A DNA stretch of 32,832 nt from JBCDLI01 sp038745535 (GTDB lineage: Bacteria; Pseudomonadota; Alphaproteobacteria; Rhizobiales; Rhizobiaceae), in NCBI GenBank assembly GCA_038745535.1, contig JBCDLI010000024.1:1-32832 (forward strand), given 5' to 3'. Made by a program: the position numbers and the translations under genes. The notes below the pieces were generated by a model. It was not told the origin of the DNA. It searched no databases and worked only from the letters and a program-made list of their open reading frames with translations. The number at the start of each line of letters is the position of its first letter. Position 1 is the first letter of the stretch. Shown here piece by piece: positions 16,754-24,316 of the stretch.

Positions 16754-17512
16754 ATGGAATGGTCTGGCGACGGCATCATTATCGGGACGCGCAAGCACGG
16801 TGAAACAAGCCTAATCATCGAATTGATGACCCGCGAGCGTGGGCGTCATTTGGGGCTGGTGCGGGGAGGGCGATCAAAGAAACAGCGTCCCGTTCTGCAA
16901 GTCGGCAATCTCATTGCAGTCAACTGGCGGGCGCGGCTCGACGAACATCTCGGCATGTTTACCGTTGAACCGCTGGAACTGAACGCTGCCCGATTGCTTG
17001 AGAGCCGATGTGCGATCCACGGCATTCAACTGTTGAGCGGATACCTTCGGCTTCTTGCCGAGCGCGATCCGCACGTCGAATTATACGATGCATTTCAGTT
17101 CATTATTTCTCACCTTTCAACGCCTGAAATCGCCGGACCTCTCGTCGCGCGTTTCGAACTGAAGCTTCTCGAAGAGCTCGGCTTCGGGCTAAACCTAGAT
17201 GCCTGTGCCGCAACCGGCGAACGGGCCGATCTGATCTATGTCAGTCCTAAAAGCGGCAACGCCGTTGGCGCCGTGGCAGGTGAACCGTGGGCGGATAAAT
17301 TGCTGCCGCTGCCAGCATTTTTGAAGGCAAACGTAGCCGACTGTTCAAGTGAGGCGTTTGAAGATGCGATGCTGATGACGGGATACTTCCTCGAGCGCGA
17401 TGTGTGGCTCCCCCGTGGGATGAAACCTCCCATCGACCGGGAAGAATTTCGAAAGACAATCGTGAAGGCGCTGCCTGACGCTCCTGCGGTTATCGCCCGT
17501 CAGGCCGGCTGA
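16754..17512 (+). CDS. recO: DNA repair protein RecO
   Basis: RecO works with RecF and RecR to load RecA at single-strand gaps. The 252-residue protein begins with the OB-fold MEWSGDGIIIGTRKHGETSL and VRGGRSKKQRPVLQVGN. A helical domain follows with RFELKLLEELGFGLNLDACAATG, a Rhizobiales-type version that keeps one Cys of the metal site. AGGTCC precedes the ATG. The last 13 nt overlap the convergent MFS gene, so no room remains for a separate terminator. Confidence 0.95.
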   Translation: MEWSGDGIIIGTRKHGETSLIIELMTRERGRHLGLVRGGRSKKQRPVLQVGNLIAVNWRARLDEHLGMFTVEPLELNAARLLESRCAIHGIQLLSGYLRLLAERDPHVELYDAFQFIISHLSTPEIAGPLVARFELKLLEELGFGLNLDACAATGERADLIYVSPKSGNAVGAVAGEPWADKLLPLPAFLKANVADCSSEAFEDAMLMTGYFLERDVWLPRGMKPPIDREEFRKTIVKALPDAPAVIARQAG

Positions 17513-18720
17513 ACTCGTTCCACTGCGCCTTCTTTAATCGGCCAGTGGACTATGGCCGCGAACAGGCCAAGGGCCACGCCAAGCCACCAGACCGGCTCAT
17601 AGGTTCCGTAGGTATCGTATAGCACGCCGCCGAGCCACACTCCGAGGAATGAGCCGATCTGGTGTGAGAAAAACACGATTCCGCCGAGCATGCCGAGATA
17701 CTTCGTGCCGAACATAATCGCCACGAGCGCATTTGTTGGCGGGACCGTGGAAAGCCACAGAAGACCCATCACGACTGAGAAGATAACGATTGACGTGCCG
17801 GTCTGCGGCAGCAGCAGAAACGCTGTCACGGCAATTGAACGTCCCAAATATATCAGCGCAAGGAGAATGGGCTTTGAGTATTTTTGCCCGATGATGCCAG
17901 AGGCCAGCGAGCCAATAATGTTGAAAAAGCCGATTGCTGCGATCCCAATCACTGCAAATTGTGCATCGATGCCGAGATCGGAAATATAGGCAGGAAAGTG
18001 CGCGGTGATGAACGCCACCTGAAACCCGCACACGAAGAAACCCGCCATCAGGAGCAGGTACGACTGGTGCCCGAACGCCTCGCGCAATGCTTCGCCAATG
18101 GACTGATCAATCTGCGCTTGGGAAGTCTGACCGCTCTCGGAATTACCGCGCAGCGGGATCGCAAGGATCGGGACGATAAGCATCAACGCGCTCATGATCA
18201 GAAGCGAATCCTGCCACCCAAATTGATTGATCAGCGCTTGGCTAAACGGGGCAAAGATAAACATGCCCGCCGAGCCAGCGGCGGTACCAAGGCCGAATGC
18301 GAAAGATCGCTGTTCGGCGGTGACGTTTCGCGCAAACGCCGCCAGCACTATACCGAAAGAGCCTGCGCCAATTGCCATGCCAATCAGCAACCCGCCGCCC
18401 ACATGCAAAAGCGCCTCCGATGATGTCATCGACATGAGGTAGAGGCCAACGGCATACAGGACGCCCGCCATGGCGAGCACGCGCCACGTGCCTTTCTTGT
18501 CGGCAAGTGCACCAAAGAAAGGCTGGCTGACGCCCCACATGAGGTTTTGGATCGCCAGTGCTAGCCCAAAATCGGTCCGGGTTAGTCCAGTGTCTTGCAA
18601 CAGGGGGATTTGAAAGAAACCCATTGCTGAGCGTGGGCCAAAGGTGAGGGCGGCGATAACACAACCTGCCGAAATGATCAGCCACGGATAGTCTGATTTT
18701 GCAGTAGCGCTTGTGTTCAT
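17500..18720 (-). CDS. MFS transporter at the end of the ars operon
   Basis: A 406-residue transporter with about 12 membrane segments and the MFS loop FGALADKKGTWRVLAMAG after segment 2. It resembles the general MFS group near the oxalate/formate antiporter family, but the substrate is not readable from sequence. The start chosen is MNTSATAK at 18720, with AAGGGGG upstream; the frame is open a little further to 18771. It lies 96 nt after arsH, the only real gap within the cluster, so it might have its own promoter. Position suggests export of an arsenical, possibly an oxidised organic one, but that is inference. No Cys-rich arsenic site is visible. Confidence 0.82.
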   Translation of the reverse strand: MNTSATAKSDYPWLIISAGCVIAALTFGPRSAMGFFQIPLLQDTGLTRTDFGLALAIQNLMWGVSQPFFGALADKKGTWRVLAMAGVLYAVGLYLMSMTSSEALLHVGGGLLIGMAIGAGSFGIVLAAFARNVTAEQRSFAFGLGTAAGSAGMFIFAPFSQALINQFGWQDSLLIMSALMLIVPILAIPLRGNSESGQTSQAQIDQSIGEALREAFGHQSYLLLMAGFFVCGFQVAFITAHFPAYISDLGIDAQFAVIGIAAIGFFNIIGSLASGIIGQKYSKPILLALIYLGRSIAVTAFLLLPQTGTSIVIFSVVMGLLWLSTVPPTNALVAIMFGTKYLGMLGGIVFFSHQIGSFLGVWLGGVLYDTYGTYEPVWWLGVALGLFAAIVHWPIKEGAVERVQPA

Positions 18721-18816
18721 CTCTGCCCCCTTGAGTGCGCGCGAACGTACCGTGCAAGCGAACCATTGCAAACGAAATGATTTGGGCTGTCAGATTAGAA
18801 CATCACATCTGAAATT

Positions 18817-19563
18817 TTAGATACTTTTGATGCTGACGCGCTTGTGCACCTCTTCAACGGTCTCGACCCGCTCTGAGTAGCGGTCAGTGAGATACGATGA
18901 TCGGTCGCGGATCAGATAGGTGAACTTCATGAGCTCCTCCATCACGTCGACAACGCGCATGTAGAGCGAAGATGGCTTCATCCGACCGTTTTCAAATTCC
19001 TGCCATGCCTTCGGGACCGACGACTGGTTGGGAATAGTGACCATGCGCATCCAGCGGCCAAGAATTCGCATCTGATTGACCGCGTTGAAGCTCTGCGACC
19101 CACCACAGACCTGCATTAAGGCGAGGGTACGCCCTTGCGTGGGTCGAATCCCGCCAATCGGCGCCAGTGGCAACCAATCAATCTGTGTCTTCATCACACC
19201 TGTCATCGCGCCATGCCGTTCCGGCGAACACCATACCTGTGCCTCAGACCAGACCGAAAGTTCGCGAAGTTCTGCGACCTTAGGATGCTCGTCACTGCCG
19301 ACGTCATCCACGAGAGGAAGTTCGTCTGCGTGAAAAACGCGGACGTCCGCACCAAGCCGCGTGAGAACTCGAGCAGCCTCGTAGGTTTGAAAACGCGAAA
19401 AAGACTGTCCGCGAAGTGACCCGTAGAGCATTAGAACCCGTGGCGCGTGCTGCGATCCATCGGACGGTATGAGAAAGTCTCGCCGGATCTCATGCAGCGC
19501 ATCTTCGATGATGTTCGGCATTGATGGATCATCAATCCAGGGCTGACCGCGTTCAGTGCTCAT
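18817..19563 (-). CDS. arsH: Arsenical resistance flavoprotein ArsH
   Basis: ArsH is an NADPH-dependent FMN reductase; studied members oxidise trivalent methylarsenicals to the less toxic pentavalent form. The 248-residue protein has the FMN-binding loop LMLYGSLRGQSFSRF and the conserved PERHGAMTGVMKTQIDWLPL segment that also marks ArsH. The ATG at 19563 shares one base with the upstream arsC stop (TGATG); a GTG at 19566 is the alternative start. It is fifth in the operon. Confidence 0.94.
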   Translation of the reverse strand: MSTERGQPWIDDPSMPNIIEDALHEIRRDFLIPSDGSQHAPRVLMLYGSLRGQSFSRFQTYEAARVLTRLGADVRVFHADELPLVDDVGSDEHPKVAELRELSVWSEAQVWCSPERHGAMTGVMKTQIDWLPLAPIGGIRPTQGRTLALMQVCGGSQSFNAVNQMRILGRWMRMVTIPNQSSVPKAWQEFENGRMKPSSLYMRVVDVMEELMKFTYLIRDRSSYLTDRYSERVETVEEVHKRVSIKSI

Positions 19564-20075
19564 CACGTATAGCTCCGCGCGAGCTCAGTTGCGCCCTCAA
19601 GCGATCCAATTGCATTCAGCGCAACTTTCAAATCCTTCGTGTTCATATCCTCGAACGGAAGCGCCATCAGGGCCATTACGCGTGCTTCAAGCAGCATGTA
19701 AGCCGTCTCGAAAGCCGCCACCCACTCGTCATCGGTTTCGCCGTGGGGATCAGGAATGCCCCAATGGGCCTGAACGGGTGCGCCGGGCCATATCGGGCAG
19801 GACTCGCCAGCTGCGTTGTCACAAACGGTCACCACGATATCCATCTTTGGCGCTTCAGCAGTTTCGAATTCCTGCCAGCTTTTAGAGCGAAACACCGAGG
19901 TATCATAACCCTTCGAAGCAAGCAGTTTGAGACCGAAGGGGTTTGGCGTTCCCCGCGGCGTGGATCCCGCAGAGAAGGACGACACGCGGTCGCCGCCGTG
20001 TTTTGCCAGAAGCGCTTCTCCAAGAATGGAGCGAGCCGAATTCGCCGTGCAAAGTACCAAAATGTTTGTCGTCAT
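19563..20075 (-). CDS. arsC: Arsenate reductase, low-molecular-weight phosphatase type
   Basis: A 170-residue member of the LMW tyrosine phosphatase fold that reduces arsenate to arsenite. The P-loop is VLCTANSARSILGEALL (CX5RS). The redox Cys pair is in TVCDNAAGESCPIWPG, as in the proteobacterial thioredoxin- or mycothiol-linked group. The general-acid Asp lies in WGIPDPHGET. The C-terminal extension beyond about residue 140 is longer than in Staphylococcus ArsC. It overlaps the preceding glutaredoxin-type arsC by 4 nt, so one operon carries two unrelated arsenate reductases. Confidence 0.93.
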   Translation of the reverse strand: MTTNILVLCTANSARSILGEALLAKHGGDRVSSFSAGSTPRGTPNPFGLKLLASKGYDTSVFRSKSWQEFETAEAPKMDIVVTVCDNAAGESCPIWPGAPVQAHWGIPDPHGETDDEWVAAFETAYMLLEARVMALMALPFEDMNTKDLKVALNAIGSLEGATELARSYT

Positions 20076-20470
20076 GGCCGGATGATCTCACCGTCTTCTT
20101 TCGTAAATTCTGGGAGTGAACCCTCGGGAAGCAGTTCAAATACTGCCTTCGATGGACGGCAAAGCCTCACACCGCGCGGTGAACAGACAATCGGTCGATT
20201 CACCAAAATCGGATACTCAATCATTGCGTCCAAGAGAGCATCATCTGTTATCGAAGGATCGGTGAGCCCAAGCTCTTCTGCCGGTGACTTCGAGGTTCGA
20301 AGAGCACTTCGTGGCGTTAGGCCGGCAGCAGCAAACAGACCAAGCAATTGTTCGCGGGTCCAGCCTGTGTTCAGATATTCGATAACGGTATGATCTGCGC
20401 CCGATGCGTCGATCATCGCCAACACATTTCGGGAGGTTCCGCAGGCCGGATTGTGGTGGATGACGATCAT
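20072..20470 (-). CDS. arsC: Arsenate reductase, glutaredoxin-linked (ArsC/Spx fold)
   Basis: A 132-residue ArsC of the R773 type, which uses glutathione and glutaredoxin. The catalytic Cys is in HHNPACGTSRNVLAMI. The three Arg positions that bind arsenate are represented in TPRSALRTS, LVNRPIV and VRLCRPSKAV. The frame is open upstream to 20755 inside aqpS, but ATG 20470 overlaps the aqpS stop as ATGA and starts exactly at the conserved strand, so it is the right start. Function: arsenate to arsenite, for efflux through AqpS. Confidence 0.94.
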   Translation of the reverse strand: MIVIHHNPACGTSRNVLAMIDASGADHTVIEYLNTGWTREQLLGLFAAAGLTPRSALRTSKSPAEELGLTDPSITDDALLDAMIEYPILVNRPIVCSPRGVRLCRPSKAVFELLPEGSLPEFTKEDGEIIRP

Positions 20471-21132
20471 GTTTTTTCCCCGATCTGCCAACGGCAATAG
20501 GCCCATGCGAGAGCAGCGCCGATAATCTGCGCCACGATAAAGGCGGCAACATCCGGCGGGCGTATGCCTGCGAATGTATCGCTGAAGCCTCGCGCAATCG
20601 TCACGGCAGGGTTTGCGAACGACGTTGATGCCGTAAACCAGTAAGCCGCTGTTATGTAGAGACCGACCGCTACTGGCACTGCAGACGCTTTCGCGCGGAT
20701 TGTGAGAAAGATAACTGCCACGAGGCCAAACGTGGCGACAATTTCTGCGAACCATTGCGAAGGTCCCGTCCGGATCTTCTGCGAGAACTGCACAGCATCA
20801 AGTTCAAACATGAGATGAGCGGCGAGCACGCCAAAGAGCCCACCTGCGATCTGAGCGATTACGTACTGAGTGCCAAGCGAGGAACTGATCTCGCGTCGCA
20901 GTCTAAAGGCAAGCGTTACGGCCGGATTAAAGTGCGCACCCGAAATCGGCCCGAGCATCGTTATAAGAACAACCAGTATCGCGCCGGTCGGTATCGTATT
21001 GCCAAGCAGCGCTATGGCGATGTTATCGCCGGCGAGGTTCTCGGCCATGATGCCGGACCCTACAACTGTCGCGAGCAGAAAAGCCGTTCCGACGAATTCA
21101 GCGCCGAGCTTTTGAGAATTGGCGTATAACAT
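20467..21132 (-). CDS. aqpS: Arsenite-permeable aquaglyceroporin AqpS
   Basis: A 221-residue MIP channel. Six hydrophobic segments surround two NPA boxes, AHFNPAVTLA and SFANPAVTIARGFSDTFAGI. In both boxes NPA is followed by VT; the Arg that normally follows the second NPA and forms the ar/R filter is absent, as I recall for Sinorhizobium AqpS. In S. meliloti AqpS sits in an ars operon and lets internally made arsenite flow out. No ArsB or Acr3 pump is seen here, so AqpS is the likely main exit. It shares one base with the arsR stop. Confidence 0.92.
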   Translation of the reverse strand: MLYANSQKLGAEFVGTAFLLATVVGSGIMAENLAGDNIAIALLGNTIPTGAILVVLITMLGPISGAHFNPAVTLAFRLRREISSSLGTQYVIAQIAGGLFGVLAAHLMFELDAVQFSQKIRTGPSQWFAEIVATFGLVAVIFLTIRAKASAVPVAVGLYITAAYWFTASTSFANPAVTIARGFSDTFAGIRPPDVAAFIVAQIIGAALAWAYCRWQIGEKT

Positions 21133-21488
21133 CAGCTGGTTAGCGCCGCATCAGGACTCAACTTTCCAACACGCTCACGTATCAGTGCATCGCATAATTC
21201 CGGCCGACCACCGCAGCAATCATCCATTAAAAAGGCCAGAAGCGTGCGCATGGTCTCAAAATTGGCGTGGTATACGATCGAACGACCCCGTCGTTCAGCC
21301 TGCACGAGGCCCACTCGCGAAAGGCTCGCCAGATTGGCACTCATAGTGTTTTGGCGGACGCCGAGTTCGTGGGCGATTTCACCCGCGGCCAAGCCACTCT
21401 CTGCGTTTTTTACAAGCAATTTGAATACTTTAAGCCGAGTATCATGTGCCAAGCTATCCAACGCTTGGACTGCTAAATTTATATCCAT
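21132..21488 (-). CDS. arsR: ArsR-family arsenic-responsive repressor
   Basis: A 118-residue winged-helix repressor, first gene of the ars operon. The HTH spans about residues 35-62 (GEIAHELGVRQNTMSANLASLSRVGLV) and the wing is RRGRSIVYH. The usual R773 site ELCVC in the DNA-binding helix is missing. Instead a C-terminal group Cys91-Cys92 and Cys99 (DDCCGGRPELC) is present, like the C-terminal As(III) site of Acidithiobacillus ferrooxidans ArsR (Cys95, Cys96, Cys102). It is divergent from nadA. No ribosome binding site precedes the ATG. Confidence 0.93.
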   Translation of the reverse strand: MDINLAVQALDSLAHDTRLKVFKLLVKNAESGLAAGEIAHELGVRQNTMSANLASLSRVGLVQAERRGRSIVYHANFETMRTLLAFLMDDCCGGRPELCDALIRERVGKLSPDAALTS

Positions 21489-21493
21489 GCATC

Positions 21494-21521
21494 AAGATAT
21501 CATGATATGTAGTATTGTAAA
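21494..21521 (-). promoter_or_regulatory. Likely ars operon promoter, near-leaderless
   Basis: On the minus strand TTTACA (21521-21516), a 16-nt spacer and TATCTT (21499-21494) give a fair sigma-70-type promoter. Transcription would start at about 21487, at or next to the arsR ATG (21488). The absence of a ribosome binding site fits a leaderless mRNA. Confidence 0.45.
21497..21508. promoter_or_regulatory. Perfect palindrome, candidate ArsR operator
   Basis: ATATCATGATAT is a perfect 12-bp palindrome inside the spacer and -10 of the proposed ars promoter, 9-20 nt before the arsR start. ArsR proteins bind AT-rich dyads at such places and block RNA polymerase. It is also close enough to influence the divergent nadA promoter. 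Confidence 0.5.
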
Positions 21522-21608
21522 AGCGAAATATCTCACCCATTTAGAGTTGGGCAGGCATTGCGCATCGCATCACCGGCCCGTAGGCAGAAACGCTTTGGAG
21601 GGGCGCTC

Positions 21609-22688
21609 ATGGCATATGTCGAAACACTCAACGCTTCTGAAAATACACCTAGAATTCACACTGCTGCGGAACGCTTCGGCGTAATCGAACGACCGTCGTT
21701 GGAGTGGAATGCAGAGGTCGAGGCCGAAACCGCGCACCTCTACGAGCGAGTTTCGCATCACATTCCTGAATTTGAGTGGCCGGTCTATGCGCCCTACGTG
21801 GCGGCAATCAATCGGCTGAAGAAAGAGCGCAACGCTGTTATTCTGGCCCACAATTACCAGACCCCTGATATTTTTCATTGCGTGGCAGACATCGTTGGAG
21901 ACTCTTTGCAGTTGGCAAGAGAAGCAACCAAGGTGGATCAGGAAATCATCGTCCAGTGCGGCGTGCACTTTATGGCTGAGACGTCCAAGCTTCTGAGCCC
22001 CAACAAAACTGTTCTCATTCCAGACTACAAAGCGGGCTGCTCACTGTCAGAAAGCATCACCGGAGCCGACGTGCGGATGCTGCGTGAGAAGTATCCGGGT
22101 GTCCCCGTTGTCACCTACGTCAACACATCTGCCGATGTGAAAGCGGAAACGGACGTGTGCTGCACGTCGTCAAACGCTGTCGAAGTTGTTGAAAGCTTCG
22201 GCACCGACCGAGTTTTATGCATTCCTGACGAGTATCTTGCGCAAAACGTCGCAAATCAGACCGATGTGGAAATCCTCACCTGGAAAGGCCATTGCGAAGT
22301 GCACGAGCGCTTCACGGCACAAGAGTTACTCGACTACAAGAAGAGTGATCCGTCGATTGAAATCATTGCTCATCCGGAGTGCCCCGTTGAAGTTGTCGAG
22401 GCCGCCGACTTCTCTGGCTCAACCGGCGGGATGATCGACTATGTGAAGAACAACAGGCCGGAAAAAGTTCTGCTGGTCACCGAGTGCTCAATGGCATCGA
22501 ACATCGAGTCCGAGGTTCCAGAAGTTGAATTCGTAAAGCCATGTAATTTGTGCCCGCATATGAAGCGCATCACATTGCCTAAAATATTGGACTCACTGTG
22601 CAACATGACCGACGAAGTGCATGTCGATCCTGCAATTGCGAGCCGTGCACGCCGCGCTGTAGAGCGAATGATCAATTTGAAGCAGTGA
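21609..22688 (+). CDS. nadA: Quinolinate synthase
   Basis: NadA condenses iminoaspartate with dihydroxyacetone phosphate to give quinolinate, using a [4Fe-4S] cluster. The 359-residue protein has the expected cluster Cys residues: Cys117 (QCGVHFMAE), Cys229 (WKGHCEVHERF) and Cys315 (CNLCPHMKRI). HNYQTPD and HPECPVEV are conserved substrate motifs. ATG 21609 with GGAGGGG just upstream is preferred; the frame opens earlier at a TTG (21558). First gene of nadABC. Confidence 0.96.
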   Translation: MAYVETLNASENTPRIHTAAERFGVIERPSLEWNAEVEAETAHLYERVSHHIPEFEWPVYAPYVAAINRLKKERNAVILAHNYQTPDIFHCVADIVGDSLQLAREATKVDQEIIVQCGVHFMAETSKLLSPNKTVLIPDYKAGCSLSESITGADVRMLREKYPGVPVVTYVNTSADVKAETDVCCTSSNAVEVVESFGTDRVLCIPDEYLAQNVANQTDVEILTWKGHCEVHERFTAQELLDYKKSDPSIEIIAHPECPVEVVEAADFSGSTGGMIDYVKNNRPEKVLLVTECSMASNIESEVPEVEFVKPCNLCPHMKRITLPKILDSLCNMTDEVHVDPAIASRARRAVERMINLKQ

Positions 22689-22697
22689 CGTCACTTG

Positions 22698-22741
22698 CTA
22701 GCTATGTTTCACCCTAATACTGGGTGAAATATGAGTGCTAG
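22698..22741 (+). promoter_or_regulatory. Intercistronic nadA-nadB hairpin overlapping the nadB RBS
   Basis: TTTCACCC (22707-22714) pairs perfectly with GGGTGAAA (22722-22729) around a 7-nt loop. Outside, CTAGC (22698-22702) pairs with GCTAG (22737-22741) across an asymmetric internal loop. The outer 3' arm runs into TAGGG (22739-22743), the likely nadB ribosome binding site. No T tract follows, so it is not a classical terminator. It may tune nadB translation or mRNA stability, or be a DNA operator. Confidence 0.45.
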
Positions 22742-22750
22742 GGTCATAAA

Positions 22751-24316
22751 TTGGTGACAAAACCCATCCTTATCATCGGCGGAGGTCTTGCGGGCCTTTT
22801 CTGTGCGCTTAAGCTTGCACCAAAAGCAGTTACGGTGCTCGCCTCTGCCCCGATTGGCCGTGGAGCATCTTCTGCTTGGGCCCAGGCAGGTATCGCAGCA
22901 GCAGTTGCTCCCGGCGACACGATTGAACAGCATGTTGCGGACACCATTGTTGCCGGTGACGGCATCGTGGATGAGCAGATCGTGCGGATGATGGCACAAG
23001 AAGCCGTTGACCGCGTCACTGACCTCATGGAGTTCGGCGTACCATTTGATCGAGACCTAGAAGGCGCGCTGGCAGTAAGCCGTGAAGCTGCACACTCTCA
23101 AAGTCGGGTAATCGGCGTTAGCGGGGACAAGGCAGGCGCAGCGATCATGCAAGCGCTCGTGAACGCGGTTCAAGAATCGTCTCATATATGTTTGCTTGAA
23201 GGCTACGTCGTTGAGGACCTTGTCACCGATCAGAGTGGATCGGTGGTCGGCGCTGTTGCACGGGACAATGCGGGCGAGGGCAGCCTGCACACGATAAATG
23301 GAAGCAATGTGGTTTTAGCGACCGGTGGTGTTGGTCATCTGTATCGTGTGACGACGAATCCGAATGAAGCACGCGGCGGCGGCATCGGCATGGCTGCGCG
23401 GGCGGGTGCTCGCATGGCTGACATGGAGTTTATTCAGTTTCACCCGACTGCGATTGATGTCGGTGGTGATCCCGCACCACTCGCGACAGAAGCATTGCGT
23501 GGTCACGGTGCACATCTCGTCAACAGAGCAGGGCATCGTTTCATGACCGACCTACATGAGGACGCCGAATTGGCTCCGCGTGATGTGGTGGCCCGCGGTA
23601 TTTTTGCCGAAGTCGCAGCGGGCCGTGGTGCGTTTTTGGACTGCCGAGAGGCAATTCATAACTTCGCGGAAGAGTTCCCGACAGTGCACGCCCATTGTGT
23701 GGAGGCGGGTATAGACCCGTCGTGTGATTTAATTCCAGTTGTTCCCGCTGCGCATTACTTCATGGGCGGCGCGTGGGTGGACGATTTCGGAAAGACATCT
23801 GTGGATGGGCTTTGGGCAGCTGGCGAATGCTCGTCTAGCGGTGCCCACGGAGCAAATCGCCTGGCATCGAACTCCCTGCTTGAGGCAGTCGTCTTTGCAG
23901 GTCGCATAGCAACAGCGCTTAAAGCTGATCCGGCCTGCGAGGATGCCGACCAAAATTGGCGCGATGGCTCAGTTTTGACAGATAAGCACCCGGTTAACGT
24001 GGATCATCCCAACATGACCCGATTGCGTGAGACCATGAGTGCATATCTTGGTGTTCAGCGAGATGAGCAGGGGATGAGAAAAGCACTCGCGACTATTCTT
24101 GAGCTGGAAGGGGATGTCCATTCACAGCGCTTTGCCAATGTGCTTACAGCTGCAAAGCTCATCGCCATCTGCGCTCTCAACCGATTGGAAAGCCGGGGCG
24201 GGCACGCGCGCACGGACTTCCCAGAGGCGGACCCGGCTTGGCAGCGGCGAACGCTAACCACGCTTGAGCAAGCAGAAACAGCCTATCCATCTGCGAAAGT
24301 CACCGAAGATGCCTGA
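22751..24316 (+). CDS. nadB: L-aspartate oxidase
   Basis: NadB oxidises L-aspartate to iminoaspartate for NadA. The 521-residue flavoprotein starts with the FAD fold PILIIGGGLAGLFCALKLAP, then SSAWAQAGIAAAV. It also has the substrate region EFIQFHPTAID with ALRGHGAHLVN, and the late FAD motif GLWAAGECSSSGAHGANRLA. The C-terminal helical domain is present. Start is TTG 22751 or, perhaps more likely, the next codon GTG 22754. The stop overlaps the nadC start by 8 nt. Confidence 0.95.
   Translation: MVTKPILIIGGGLAGLFCALKLAPKAVTVLASAPIGRGASSAWAQAGIAAAVAPGDTIEQHVADTIVAGDGIVDEQIVRMMAQEAVDRVTDLMEFGVPFDRDLEGALAVSREAAHSQSRVIGVSGDKAGAAIMQALVNAVQESSHICLLEGYVVEDLVTDQSGSVVGAVARDNAGEGSLHTINGSNVVLATGGVGHLYRVTTNPNEARGGGIGMAARAGARMADMEFIQFHPTAIDVGGDPAPLATEALRGHGAHLVNRAGHRFMTDLHEDAELAPRDVVARGIFAEVAAGRGAFLDCREAIHNFAEEFPTVHAHCVEAGIDPSCDLIPVVPAAHYFMGGAWVDDFGKTSVDGLWAAGECSSSGAHGANRLASNSLLEAVVFAGRIATALKADPACEDADQNWRDGSVLTDKHPVNVDHPNMTRLRETMSAYLGVQRDEQGMRKALATILELEGDVHSQRFANVLTAAKLIAICALNRLESRGGHARTDFPEADPAWQRRTLTTLEQAETAYPSAKVTEDA

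Noticed and set aside
19521..20393. 290-codon plus-strand open frame
   Set aside because: It is antisense to the two arsC genes, both of which have full catalytic motifs; the frame has no domain.
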